A stretch of 30,277 nt of DNA from an uncultured Clostridia bacterium (GCA_944386335.1 CALXAQ010000144.1:1-30277); one strand, 5' to 3'; positions 9,255-18,527 are shown, counted from the stretch's first letter. Translations and numbers: made by a program. Notes: generated by a model not told the origin, from the sequence alone.

Positions 9255-9443
9255 ATGGCAAATTTGACACAAGTAGAATTACAAAATTTAAGACATTTAA
9301 TAGGAGCACACGAAACATCTTATCAAAAGTTAAATACTTATGCATCACAAGCGGTAGATCCACAAATAAAGCAAATGTTTACAAAATCTGCACAAGATGC
9401 ATTAAATGCAAAACAAAAATTAATGACATTTTTAAATAATTAA
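9255..9443 (+). CDS. Small spore-coat-associated protein (CotF-like helical family)
   Basis: 62 residues, starting MANLTQVELQNLRHLIGAHE. It is entirely helical in character with no signal peptide or membrane segment. The layout (an E-L-x-x-L-x-H-L-I-x-x-E helix, a central TYASQAVDPQIKQMF segment, then a final helix) resembles the short ferritin-like proteins that occur next to CotF genes in Clostridia. The start is supported by AAGGAAGG about 7 bases upstream. The CotF-domain gene follows after 15 bases, so the two are probably co-transcribed in the mother cell during sporulation. Family membership is inferred from pattern and neighbour; the precise role is unknown. Confidence 0.65.
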   Translation: MANLTQVELQNLRHLIGAHETSYQKLNTYASQAVDPQIKQMFTKSAQDALNAKQKLMTFLNN

Positions 9444-9458
9444 GGAAGGAGAGAGAAT

Positions 9459-9701
9459 ATGGACGAAAAAACCATGGTGAATGATATTTTAGAAAGTGTA
9501 AAGGCAAGTTTAACTACTTATCAAGGAGTTATTTCAGAGGCAGAAAATATGCAATTAAGACAAACAATACAACAAATGAGAAATGGTGATGAAAGTTTTC
9601 AATATGAGTTGTTTAAAGTAGCTCAAAACAAAGGTTATTATAAACCAGCTGCACCTGCAACTATTACAGAAATACAAACTGTAAAAAATGAGTTACAATA
9701 A
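9459..9701 (+). CDS. Spore coat protein, CotF-domain family
   Basis: 80 residues. The motifs MDEKTMVNDILESVKASLTT, ISEAENMQLRQTIQQMRNGD and the FxYELFKVAQNKGYYKPAAPA signature are typical of the Coat F family of small clostridial spore coat proteins. No export signal is present, as expected for a coat protein made in the mother cell and deposited on the forespore. The Shine-Dalgarno sequence AAGGAGAG lies about 9 bases upstream of the ATG. It is the second gene of a two-gene unit, closed by a hairpin at 9738-9780. Good evidence that the organism forms endospores. Confidence 0.85.
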   Translation: MDEKTMVNDILESVKASLTTYQGVISEAENMQLRQTIQQMRNGDESFQYELFKVAQNKGYYKPAAPATITEIQTVKNELQ

Positions 9702-9737
9702 TAAAAAATATTTGCATAATAGAAATTTTTAGAAAGT

Positions 9738-9780
9738 GAAATACACTATTTTATATAGAATAGTATATTTTGCTTTTTTT
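9738..9780 (+). terminator. Terminator after the coat gene pair
   Basis: Arms 9739-9750 and 9759-9770 pair with one mismatch (C-A), followed by TTGC and a run of seven T residues (9774-9780). Confidence 0.55.
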
Positions 9781-9953
9781 CATCTAATAGGATGATTCTT
9801 ATTTGCTACTATTATCATAGAACCTTTGCTCTAAATAAACAAGAAAACATTAGTATTTTTTCGAAAACAAGAGAAAAACGGAGAAAACATTAGCAAGAGA
9901 AAGTGAGATAAAAGAAAATAAAGAAAATAAGAAAATTTAAAAAGAAATAAAAG
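9781..9953. other. A-rich intergenic region with a 12-base direct repeat
   Basis: No ORF or RNA gene is apparent. AGAAAACATTAG occurs at 9842-9853 and again at 9882-9893, exactly 40 bases apart. The composition is strongly A/G on the + strand. Nothing else is supported here. Confidence 0.4.
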
Positions 9954-9982
9954 TTGAGAAAAAGAATAAAGTCATATACAAT
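9954..9982 (+). promoter_or_regulatory. Sigma-A promoter for the M23 peptidase gene
   Basis: TTGAGA (9954-9959) and TACAAT (9977-9982) with a 17-base spacer; predicted start near 9989, giving a leader of about 35 bases. A vegetative-type promoter argues that this M23 gene is not solely sporulation-controlled, although the overlapping TATACAAT also resembles a Sigma-E -10 box. Confidence 0.5.
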
Positions 9983-10024
9983 AAACAAAATAAAAAGAGA
10001 AGGAAAGGTGTTTAAAAAAATAGC

Positions 10025-11026
10025 ATGAAAAAAACATTAGCCCATTTTAGAACTTGGTTTAAGTTTATGATATTAGCTATTTTAGCAGCGTTTTTTATAG
10101 TAGGAGCAATATCTTTTTTTTATAAACCAGTATATAGTGTTACATTAGGAGATGAAATTATTGGCTACAGTGAAAATAAAAGTGCTTTGCAAGAAAAAAT
10201 TAATCAGTACATAGAAAAAGGTAATGGACAAAACGTAGCATTTGTAGAAATAGCAGAATTACCAGAATATCAGTTATGTTTTTCCAAAAAAGACATTGTA
10301 ACTAATGATGAAGAGATTTTCAATAAAGTAATAGGACAAGGAACTACCTATTATAAATATTATGCAATTACCTTAAATGGAGAAGAAAAATATTATGTGG
10401 CAACATTTGAAGAAGCAGAAAAAGTAATTAGCGATTTAAAAGAAAAAAATAGTAGTAATAAAGAGCAGTTAGGAACTATAGAAAAATATGAAATGGAGTT
10501 GAAGGATTTTACTACAGTAGAAACTTGTGTTGCTTCTTTGTATGAAAAACCAGTAGTAAAGACTACAACTACGAAAAAATCGAGCGGAGGTTCTTCTGCA
10601 GGAATTTATGCAACAGGTTCTAATGCAACAACAGCAAAGGTAAATATAGGAATTTCTTTTATTAGACCAACATCGGGAGTACTTACATCACGTTATGGAC
10701 GTCGTTGGGGAAGAGGGCATGCAGGGATTGATATAGGAGCAGCCAAAGGAACAGCTATTAAAGCTGCTGCATCTGGAACAGTTACTTATTCACAATATGG
10801 TTATAATGGAGGATATGGAAATTACTTAATTATTACTCATGGAAATGGCGTACAAACTGTTTATGGACATTGTAATACATTAATTGCCAAAACAGGGCAG
10901 AAAGTTTCGCAAGGTCAAACAATTGCTACAGTTGGAAATACAGGAAATTCTACAGGAAACCATTTGCATTTTGAAGTAAGAGTAAATGGAGTAACACAAA
11001 ATCCATTAAATTATGTATCTTATTAA
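10025..11026 (+). CDS. Membrane-anchored M23 family metallo-endopeptidase
   Basis: 333 residues. Residues about 14-33 form one N-terminal membrane helix or uncleaved signal. Residues about 36-170 are an extracytoplasmic region that opens with YSVTLGDEIIGYSE, a segment often seen in clostridial wall hydrolases. A Thr/Ser/Gly-rich linker (about 180-205) precedes a C-terminal LytM/M23 domain (about 212-333). Zinc ligands His232 and Asp236 (GHAGID) and His315 (second His of HLHF) are present, as are catalytic His282 (VYGH) and His313, so the enzyme looks active. It should cut peptidoglycan cross-links outside the membrane. The membrane anchor plus M23 layout also resembles SpoIIQ, but the assignment is open. 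AAGGAAAGG lies 14 or more bases from the ATG, unusually far; no closer in-frame start exists. Confidence 0.85.
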   Translation: MKKTLAHFRTWFKFMILAILAAFFIVGAISFFYKPVYSVTLGDEIIGYSENKSALQEKINQYIEKGNGQNVAFVEIAELPEYQLCFSKKDIVTNDEEIFNKVIGQGTTYYKYYAITLNGEEKYYVATFEEAEKVISDLKEKNSSNKEQLGTIEKYEMELKDFTTVETCVASLYEKPVVKTTTTKKSSGGSSAGIYATGSNATTAKVNIGISFIRPTSGVLTSRYGRRWGRGHAGIDIGAAKGTAIKAAASGTVTYSQYGYNGGYGNYLIITHGNGVQTVYGHCNTLIAKTGQKVSQGQTIATVGNTGNSTGNHLHFEVRVNGVTQNPLNYVSY

Positions 11027-11058
11027 AAGAAGCGAGTTTTTACTCGCTTCTTTTAATA
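11021..11058. terminator. Bidirectional terminator between the M23 gene and mecA
   Basis: A perfect 16-base stem: the 11021-11036 arm ending AAAAGAAGCGAG pairs with 11043-11058 around the loop TTTTTA. T-rich flanks on both strands suit termination of both convergent genes. Confidence 0.85.
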
Positions 11059-11061
11059 AAA

Positions 11062-11682
11062 TTATTTGTTTTTTATGTACTTTTTAATACCTGCTTTTTT
11101 TATTAAAACTTTCCCACATTCTGCAAGCTTAGAAAGAAACAAAGGAGAGCAAGAAACATGGCTTGCGAATTCTGTAATAGCAGTAAAGAAAATTTTTAAA
11201 GAATTGTCTTCTATAAAAATGCCATCTAATACAAAATAAAAGGCGTTTTTATATTCATATACAAACATAGATTTAGCAAGTCTCTCTAATGGTAAGCGGA
11301 ATTGTTTTGCATATTCCATAAAAGAAAAAAGGTCATCTAAATTAGAAAAGTAATAAACAACAGTAGAGTTATCTGGTGATGGGCTTTTTCTTTTAATTTT
11401 TACCTTCTTTTTTAAAGGTACTTTTTCTATAACTTCTGGAAGACTCCTAGTAATAGTTACAATAAAATCTCCTTCAGAGATAGCAAATGCTTCAATACGA
11501 ATGCGGTAGTCTTTGGTTACAAAGCCAATTTGCTTTTCAGCTTCATCCAACATGTCAAAAAATAAATCTTGAGAATCTAAAGAACTAGACATGAAAGAAT
11601 GAAAGTCAATATGTTTTGCTTCTAAATCTTGATGACTTAGCGTAATTCTAATTTTATTTTCATTAATCTTTTCAAAACGCAT
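11062..11682 (-). CDS. mecA: MecA-type adaptor protein for the ClpC protease
   Basis: 206 residues. The N-terminus MRFEKINENKIRITLSHQDL, followed by DFHSFMSSSLDSQDLFFDML, is the conserved MecA target-recognition domain. After a charged Lys/Arg-rich linker (about residues 90-105), the C-terminal half (FSNLDDLFSFMEYAKQF ... LFLSKLAECGKVL) matches the ClpC-binding domain. In Bacillus, MecA delivers ComK and other clients to ClpCP and helps assemble the ClpC hexamer; targets here are unknown. The ATG at 11680-11682 is chosen over the adjacent in-frame TTG because GGAGG is then 7 bases away. The gene stands alone on the minus strand with an extended -10 promoter at 11715-11723. Confidence 0.85.
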   Translation of the reverse strand: MRFEKINENKIRITLSHQDLEAKHIDFHSFMSSSLDSQDLFFDMLDEAEKQIGFVTKDYRIRIEAFAISEGDFIVTITRSLPEVIEKVPLKKKVKIKRKSPSPDNSTVVYYFSNLDDLFSFMEYAKQFRLPLERLAKSMFVYEYKNAFYFVLDGIFIEDNSLKIFFTAITEFASHVSCSPLFLSKLAECGKVLIKKAGIKKYIKNK

Positions 11683-11714
11683 CAAAAAACCTCCTTGAGT
11701 GGTTTTATATTTCT

Positions 11715-11723
11715 ATTATAACA
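11715..11723 (-). promoter_or_regulatory. Extended -10 promoter for mecA
   Basis: On the minus strand the sequence reads TGTTATAAT, a perfect TATAAT with the extended TGn motif, and only a poor -35 upstream. The predicted leader is about 25 bases and includes GGAGG. Confidence 0.55.
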
Positions 11724-11767
11724 TGCTTATTCCTAAAAAGAAACAAACAAAATATGGTAAGTTTTCT

Positions 11768-11801
11768 ATAGTATATTCCTTTTACAAAGAAAAGGTACTA
11801 T
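11768..11801. repeat. Inverted repeat in the mecA/DUF4321 divergent intergenic region
   Basis: ATAGTA (11768-11773) pairs with TACTAT (11796-11801), and CCTTTT (11778-11783) with AAAAGG (11790-11795), with a four-base bulge on one side. There is no T-tract. It lies between the two divergent promoters and could be a binding site. Confidence 0.35.
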
Positions 11802-11883
11802 TCAATATAACACAGTAAAACAAAAAAAGGAAGAGAAATTGAAAAAATTTACAAAAAAAGCACAGAATTGTTACAAATAAACC

Positions 11884-11912
11884 TTGAAAAAAAATGGAAA
11901 TGAATATATAAT
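11884..11912 (+). promoter_or_regulatory. Sigma-A promoter of the DUF4321-radC-mre-mrdA-minC operon
   Basis: TTGAAA (11884-11889), a 17-base spacer and a perfect TATAAT (11907-11912). The predicted start is near 11919, about 33 bases before the DUF4321 ATG. No convincing intrinsic terminator is seen until after minC. Confidence 0.7.
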
Positions 11913-11951
11913 GTAAGCGAAATTAAAAACGAAAGAAAGAAGGAAGCAAAC

Positions 11952-12209
11952 ATGGCAACAAGAGAAAAAAATATATGGATTTTAATGGTATTTATCTTAT
12001 CAGGTTTAGTAATAGGTGGATTAATAGGAGAATTCACAAAAGATGTGGATTTTTTATGGTGGCTATCTTATGGACAAAGTTTTGGACTATCTAGCCCTAT
12101 AGAATTGGACTTAAATATTGTACAAATATCTTTTGGTTTAATGTTTAAAATTAATGTAGCAAGTATTATAGGTCTAATTATTGCTGTGTTTATTTATAAA
12201 AAAATATAG
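11952..12209 (+). CDS. DUF4321 family small membrane protein
   Basis: 85 residues with two hydrophobic segments (about 9-26 and 66-82) flanking an extracytoplasmic loop. The pattern GLVIGGLIGE, then WWLSYGQSFGLSSPIELDLNIVQISFGLMFKINVASIIGLIIAVFIYKK, is characteristic of the DUF4321 family, which in Clostridia typically sits just upstream of radC and mreB, as here. The molecular role is unknown; the location suggests a link with the wall-elongation machinery. It is the first gene of the operon, 34 bases before radC. The start follows GAAAGAAGGAAG. Confidence 0.75.
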   Translation: MATREKNIWILMVFILSGLVIGGLIGEFTKDVDFLWWLSYGQSFGLSSPIELDLNIVQISFGLMFKINVASIIGLIIAVFIYKKI

Positions 12210-12243
12210 AGGATAAAAAAGGGGCTTAGGAAAGGAAAAAAAC

Positions 12244-14030
<1,787 letters not shown>

Positions 14031-14050
14031 AAGAAGAAAGAAGGAAATAT

Positions 14051-14863
14051 ATGCATCAAAATAAAAAGAGAGGTATCATAGGAATTGTGATTACCATAAT
14101 TTTATTAATTATAATTGTGATTATATCTAACATACAAACCACAGACCTCTCTTTTATGGAGAGTGCATTAGGAAAGCTAGTTATGCCAATTCAAAATGGA
14201 ATGACTTATTTGAAAAATAAATTAGCAGGAAATGAAACATTCTTTACAGATATTAATCAATTACAAGAAGAAAATAAAACTCTAAAAGAAAAGAATAGTG
14301 AATTGGAACAAAATTTAAGAGAATTAGAAATTATTAAAGCAGAAAATGAAACATTAAAAGAGTATGTAAATCTGAAAGATAAATATACAGAATATACCAC
14401 AGTACCAGCTTATGTGATTAATAAAAATATTAGTAATTATAGCGATGAGATAGTAATTAATGTAGGAAGCAAAGATGGTGTGTCTGTGAATATGCCAGTA
14501 ATAGCAGATCAGGGATTGGTAGGACATATTATATCTGTAACAGAAGATACAGCAAAAGTACAAACTATAGTAGATGCAGCAAGTACATTGAGTTGTACAG
14601 TTTCTACATCTAGAGATATTTTAATTGCAAGAGGAACATTAGAAGCAGAGTCTACTTTAAAAGCAACATATATTCCTACAGAAGCAACCATATTACAAGG
14701 AGATAATGTAGAAACTTCTGGGTTAGGAGGAATTTATCCAAAGGGTATTTTAATAGGGACTATCGAAAGTGTAACGAATACTAAAAATATTACAGATAGA
14801 TATGCAACTATTCAAACAGCAGTAGACTTTTCAAAATTAGAAACAGTATTGGTCATACAATAA
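14051..14863 (+). CDS. mreC: Rod shape-determining protein MreC
   Basis: 270 residues. One N-terminal membrane helix (about 9-28) is followed by a long coiled coil (about 70-118, rich in LQEENKTLKEKNSELEQN heptads) and the two beta-barrel subdomains typical of MreC: VINVGSKDGVSVNMPVIADQGLVGHI, then GIYPKGILIGTIESV. MreC dimerises outside the membrane and activates PBP2, linking it to MreB and MreD. It lies 20 bases after mreB and is followed by mreD after 35 bases. The ATG is supported by AGAAGGAA just upstream. It is intact and of normal length. Confidence 0.93.
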   Translation: MHQNKKRGIIGIVITIILLIIIVIISNIQTTDLSFMESALGKLVMPIQNGMTYLKNKLAGNETFFTDINQLQEENKTLKEKNSELEQNLRELEIIKAENETLKEYVNLKDKYTEYTTVPAYVINKNISNYSDEIVINVGSKDGVSVNMPVIADQGLVGHIISVTEDTAKVQTIVDAASTLSCTVSTSRDILIARGTLEAESTLKATYIPTEATILQGDNVETSGLGGIYPKGILIGTIESVTNTKNITDRYATIQTAVDFSKLETVLVIQ

Positions 14864-14898
14864 AATTTAAAGTTTTCATATGAGAAAGAGGGGTAAAA

Positions 14899-15432
14899 AT
14901 GAGAAAAACTATTAGTATTGTAGTAATTATACTTACATTCCTTTTAATTTACTTTTTGCAATCTAACTTTTTTAGTTGGTTTACTATTAGTGCCATTAGC
15001 CCTAACCTATTTATCATTTTTACCTTACTTATTGGATTATTTGGTGGAAAAAAGCTAGGCGTTGGCATAGGACTCTTCTTTGGTATTTATCTAGACGTTG
15101 TAATTGGAAAAAATTTAGGACTTTCTACTGTAATGCTAACATTTATTGGCTTTTTAGGTGGATATTTTGATAAAACCTTTTCCAAAGAAAGTAGATTAAC
15201 AATTATGCTTATGGTTATAGGGAGTACATGTGTCTATGAAATAGGTTATTATATTTTAGAAATCATAGAACATGCCGTTTTTGTGGAGGTACTTCCTTTT
15301 ATTAGAATTTTAGCAGTAGAAGTTATCTATAATACTATTTTAACAATTATATTATACCCTATTATACAAAGATTAGGATATTTATTAGAAGATATCTGGA
15401 AAGGACAAAAAATATTAACAAGATATTTTTAA
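14899..15432 (+). CDS. mreD: Rod shape-determining protein MreD
   Basis: 177 residues with about five hydrophobic segments, starting at residue 5. The family hallmark is seen in GLFGGKKLGVGIGLFFGIYLDVVIG followed by a second glycine-rich membrane segment. MreD is an integral membrane part of the elongasome, bridging MreC and PBP2/RodA. GAGGGG lies 6-7 bases upstream of the ATG. The downstream PBP2 gene begins 18 bases after the stop. Confidence 0.9.
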   Translation: MRKTISIVVIILTFLLIYFLQSNFFSWFTISAISPNLFIIFTLLIGLFGGKKLGVGIGLFFGIYLDVVIGKNLGLSTVMLTFIGFLGGYFDKTFSKESRLTIMLMVIGSTCVYEIGYYILEIIEHAVFVEVLPFIRILAVEVIYNTILTIILYPIIQRLGYLLEDIWKGQKILTRYF

Positions 15433-15450
15433 AAGAAAGGAGAAAGCTAC

Positions 15451-17577
15451 TTGGGAAATCAGTCAAACAACCAAATGAAGATAAGATATAATATTTTATC
15501 TGCTATGGTTTATATAATAGGAATTGTACTAATATTACAATTATTTAATTTACAAATTGTAAATGGGGAAACTTATAGAGAAGAATCAAATACAAGATTA
15601 ACAAGAGAAAGCACTTTAAAAGCAGCAAGAGGCAATATTGTAGATCAATCTGGTAATAAACTAGCAACTACTACAACAGGGATCGCTTTAGAACTATATA
15701 AAAGTAAAGTAGATATAGAAACATTAAACCAAACTTTATTAAAAATTACCCAAGTGTTAGAACAAAATGGAGATACTTACATAGACGATTTACCAATTCA
15801 AGTAGAGCCATATCAGTTTACCATATCAGACGAAAAAGCAAAAACTTGGAAACAAGAGAATAAGATAGACCAAAATAAAACAGCAGAAGAATGTTTTGCC
15901 ATCTTAAAAGAAAAATACGAAATTACAAATGAAAATATACAAGAAGCAAGAAAAATTATGACACTTCGTTATTCTATTAATAAAGCAGGATATAGTAATA
16001 CAAAAGCAGTAGAAATAGCAAGTAATATTAGTGAGCAAAGCTTAGCTCAATTTAGTGAACAAAGTGCAGAATTTGCGGGAATTAATTTAACAGTAACACC
16101 AATTCGTACCTATCCATCTAGTACGCTTGCCTCCCATATATTGGGGTATGTTTCTAAAATTTCACCAAATGAATTAAAAGGTAATGAAGATACGTATAAT
16201 GCAAATGACATCATAGGAAAGACGGGAATAGAATATATATTTGAACCATATTTAAAAGGAACAGATGGTATAAAACAAATTGATATGGATGTTAATGGAA
16301 CGGTAACAGGAGAATATGTTTCTAAAGAAGCAGTAGCAGGATGTGATGTTGCCCTGACAATAGATGCTAATTTACAACAAGTAACAGAAAATGCTTTAAA
16401 AACAAGTATTGAGTCTATTGGACAAAAAGAACAAGTAGCAATTACAGGAGGATCGGCTGTAGTAATGAACGTAAAAACAGGGGAAGTACTAGCATTAGCA
16501 AGTTATCCGGATTTTGACCCAAATGATTTTGCAACAAGTATTAGTACAGAAAAATGGAACTACTACACCTCGGAAGAAACTTCGGAATATGCAAGAAACC
16601 ATCCTTTTGTAAATCGTGCAATATCTTCTGCCTCTTCACCAGGTTCTACTTATAAGATGGTAACAGCAATAGCTGGGTTAGAAACAGGAGCAGTTACAAA
16701 AACAGAAAGGATTAATGACGTGGGTATTTATCGTTTTTCATCAGATTATAATCCAAAATGTTGGATGTATCAATCCTATGGAAGAGGACATGGTTATTTA
16801 AATGTAACAGGAGCAATTATTCATTCTTGTAATTATTTCTTTTATGAAGTTGGAAATAGAGTAGGTATAGAAAATTTAGCAAAATATACAAGAGCATTAG
16901 GGTTGGGCAAAAAAACGGGGATAGAATTATTAGGAGAAAAAGCAGGATATGTGGCTTCTCCAGATACTTCAAAGGCACTTGGACAAACATGGAATGGGGG
17001 AGATGTTTTATCAGCGGCAATAGGACAAGGAAATAATAGTTTTACTCCAATACAAATGGCAAAATATACAAGTATATTAGCGAATGGAGGACAAAATATA
17101 GATGTTACTATTTTAAAATCTGTAATAGATGCAAATGGAAACGAAGTACCAAAAGAAGAACTAGAAACATTTTTAAAAGGAAGATTAGGTTTAGAAGAAG
17201 ATAATTCAGAAAAAGTAACATTCCATAAAGAAAATCTAGATGCAGTATTAGAAGGTATGAAAGGTGTTACTACAGAAGCGGGAGGAACAGCCACCTCGAT
17301 TTTTAGAAACTTTAATATAGAAGTAGGAGGAAAAACAGGTTCTGCCCAAACAGGCCAAGTAGATGGAAATGGGAAAAAAATTACAAATGCATGGTTTGTA
17401 GGATTTGCACCTTTTGATAGCCCAGAAATTGCTATTGCTATTATGATAGAAAATGGTCAACACGGAAGTAATGCTGCAACTCCAGCAAGAGATATAATTG
17501 CAGAGTATTTTGGAATGAACGCTAATAAAATAACGGAAGATATGACAGCTGTTCCAAGTATACAAATTAACCGTTAA
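15451..17577 (+). CDS. mrdA: Penicillin-binding protein 2, elongasome transpeptidase (class B PBP)
   Basis: 708 residues. A TTG start at 15451 is chosen because AAAGGAG ends 8 bases upstream; the next ATG (15475) is too far from it. One N-terminal membrane helix (about 14-35) precedes the pedestal domain (from about 40, with ESTLKAARGNIVDQSGNKLA) and the transpeptidase domain. Active-site motifs are complete: Ser399-x-x-Lys402 (STYK), Ser459-Cys-Asn461 (SCN), and Lys628-Thr-Gly630 (KTG). It cross-links new lateral-wall peptidoglycan with RodA, MreC and MreD. No PASTA domains are present. rodA is not in the window. The position directly after mreD supports PBP2 rather than PBP3/FtsI. Confidence 0.93.
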   Translation: MGNQSNNQMKIRYNILSAMVYIIGIVLILQLFNLQIVNGETYREESNTRLTRESTLKAARGNIVDQSGNKLATTTTGIALELYKSKVDIETLNQTLLKITQVLEQNGDTYIDDLPIQVEPYQFTISDEKAKTWKQENKIDQNKTAEECFAILKEKYEITNENIQEARKIMTLRYSINKAGYSNTKAVEIASNISEQSLAQFSEQSAEFAGINLTVTPIRTYPSSTLASHILGYVSKISPNELKGNEDTYNANDIIGKTGIEYIFEPYLKGTDGIKQIDMDVNGTVTGEYVSKEAVAGCDVALTIDANLQQVTENALKTSIESIGQKEQVAITGGSAVVMNVKTGEVLALASYPDFDPNDFATSISTEKWNYYTSEETSEYARNHPFVNRAISSASSPGSTYKMVTAIAGLETGAVTKTERINDVGIYRFSSDYNPKCWMYQSYGRGHGYLNVTGAIIHSCNYFFYEVGNRVGIENLAKYTRALGLGKKTGIELLGEKAGYVASPDTSKALGQTWNGGDVLSAAIGQGNNSFTPIQMAKYTSILANGGQNIDVTILKSVIDANGNEVPKEELETFLKGRLGLEEDNSEKVTFHKENLDAVLEGMKGVTTEAGGTATSIFRNFNIEVGGKTGSAQTGQVDGNGKKITNAWFVGFAPFDSPEIAIAIMIENGQHGSNAATPARDIIAEYFGMNANKITEDMTAVPSIQINR

Positions 17578-17588
17578 ACAAAAGAAAA

Positions 17589-17623
17589 AGAAAGCTAAAC
17601 AAAAAAGGATTGTTTAGCTTTCT
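17589..17623 (+). other. Strong 13-bp hairpin in the mrdA-minC gap, without a T-tract
   Basis: Arms 17589-17601 (AGAAAGCTAAACA) and 17611-17623 are perfectly complementary around a 9-base loop. The sequence after it is CTGCTAAAAAAG rather than a run of T, so it is not a textbook intrinsic terminator. It may be a partial terminator, an RNA-processing or stability element, or a factor-dependent stop that lowers minC expression. Confidence 0.55.
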
Positions 17624-17669
17624 CTGCTAAAAAAGTAATAGTTGTCAAAGAAAGGAAGGATAATAAAAA

Positions 17670-18284
17670 ATGAACAATTGTGTAATGGTGCAACTAAAAA
17701 CAGATAGGATGATTATTAAGATTAATGAGGAAGCAGAACAAAAAGAAATTATAGCGAGTTTAAAAGAAAAGATGTCAGACTTGAAAAAATTGTATCAAAA
17801 AGATACAACTCCTATTTATATTGTTGGAAAAGTAATGAAGAATAAAGAAATGGATGAAATTCAGGCCATAATTAAGGAAAACATTGATGTAAAAATAGAA
17901 TTTGAAAGTCCTAAAATACTTGGTTTACATGGAATTAAAAAGCCATTTAGTAGAGAAATTGGTACTTCAGAAACAATGTTTCATAAAGGAGCATTGCGTT
18001 CAGGGCAGAAAATAGAATTTGAAGGAAGTATTGTTATATTAGGAGACGTAAATGATGGGGCAGAAGTAATAGCTAGTGAAAATATAGTAATACTAGGAGA
18101 TTTAAGAGGATTAGCACACGCAGGGGCAAAAGGAAATAAGGAAGCAATTATTGCTGCACAAGCTATACAATGTCCACAAATTCGTATTTCTAATATTATT
18201 AAAGAATTAGATATTAGAGTGGAATCAGAGCAGATTTATCAATATGCTTATGTGAATGAAGAAAATCAAATTATATTAGAATAA
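17670..18284 (+). CDS. minC: Septum site-determining protein MinC
   Basis: 204 residues. The N-terminal domain (about 1-95) is the FtsZ-polymer antagonist. The C-terminal beta-helix domain (about 100-204) has the repeats SGQKIEFEGSIVILGDVNDG and ENIVILGDLRGLAHAGAKGN. The RSGQ motif at 110-113, which in E. coli MinC takes part in MinD binding, is intact. MinC blocks FtsZ rings away from midcell when recruited by MinD. In many Clostridia minC is followed by minD and minE; here the next sequence is a terminator and repeat-rich DNA, so minD must be elsewhere or absent. AGGAAGG precedes the ATG by about 10 bases. Confidence 0.9.
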   Translation: MNNCVMVQLKTDRMIIKINEEAEQKEIIASLKEKMSDLKKLYQKDTTPIYIVGKVMKNKEMDEIQAIIKENIDVKIEFESPKILGLHGIKKPFSREIGTSETMFHKGALRSGQKIEFEGSIVILGDVNDGAEVIASENIVILGDLRGLAHAGAKGNKEAIIAAQAIQCPQIRISNIIKELDIRVESEQIYQYAYVNEENQIILE

Positions 18285-18291
18285 TTGTTAT

Positions 18292-18330
18292 AAGAGAATA
18301 GGTGGTTGAAGTTATTGTGTATTCTCTTTT
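18292..18330 (+). terminator. Intrinsic terminator after minC
   Basis: AAGAGAATA (18292-18300) pairs with TATTCTCTT (18320-18328) across a 19-base loop, followed by a short T-run to 18330. The T-run is also the start of the large palindrome that follows. Confidence 0.55.
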
Positions 18331-18371
18331 AATATAATAGGAATTTCTCAGAAATTCCTATTATATTAAAA
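18327..18371. repeat. 45-base near-perfect palindrome (22-base arms, single-base centre)
   Basis: Bases 18327-18348 (TTTTAATATAATAGGAATTT plus CT) are exactly complementary to 18350-18371, with only C18349 between them. The right arm ends in AAAA rather than T, so it is not an ordinary terminator. The arms contain no mismatches, which implies recent origin or selection. Confidence 0.85.
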
Positions 18372-18373
18372 CG

Positions 18374-18527
18374 CATTCTACAAAAAAATTGAAAAGCAAT
18401 TTTTTGAGGACGAACAAAGACACGGACTTTACAATGTTATAAATAACGACAAGGTTATTAATGTCCGCTTTTGTTCCTCTGGCATCAGGAAAAAGTTAAA
18501 ATACCTTGGTAAAATTGATGATTAGCT
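18374..18527 (+). other. Compositionally odd stretch with nested inverted repeats; possible gene fragment
   Basis: This region has more G/C and codon-like usage unlike the neighbours. A frame from about 18372 to the TAG at 18525 is open for 51 codons and includes RHGLYNVINNDKVINVRFCS, but it has no ATG, GTG or TTG start and no recognised family. The DNA also contains nested stems: CAAAAAAATTG/CAATTTTTTG (18381-18406), GAACAAA/TTTGTTC (18412-18418 with 18470-18476), CGGAC/GTCCG (18423-18427 with 18463-18467) and AATAAC/GTTATT (18442-18447 with 18454-18459). It may be the remnant of a transferred gene or a structured RNA or DNA element. I cannot choose between these. Confidence 0.35.
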
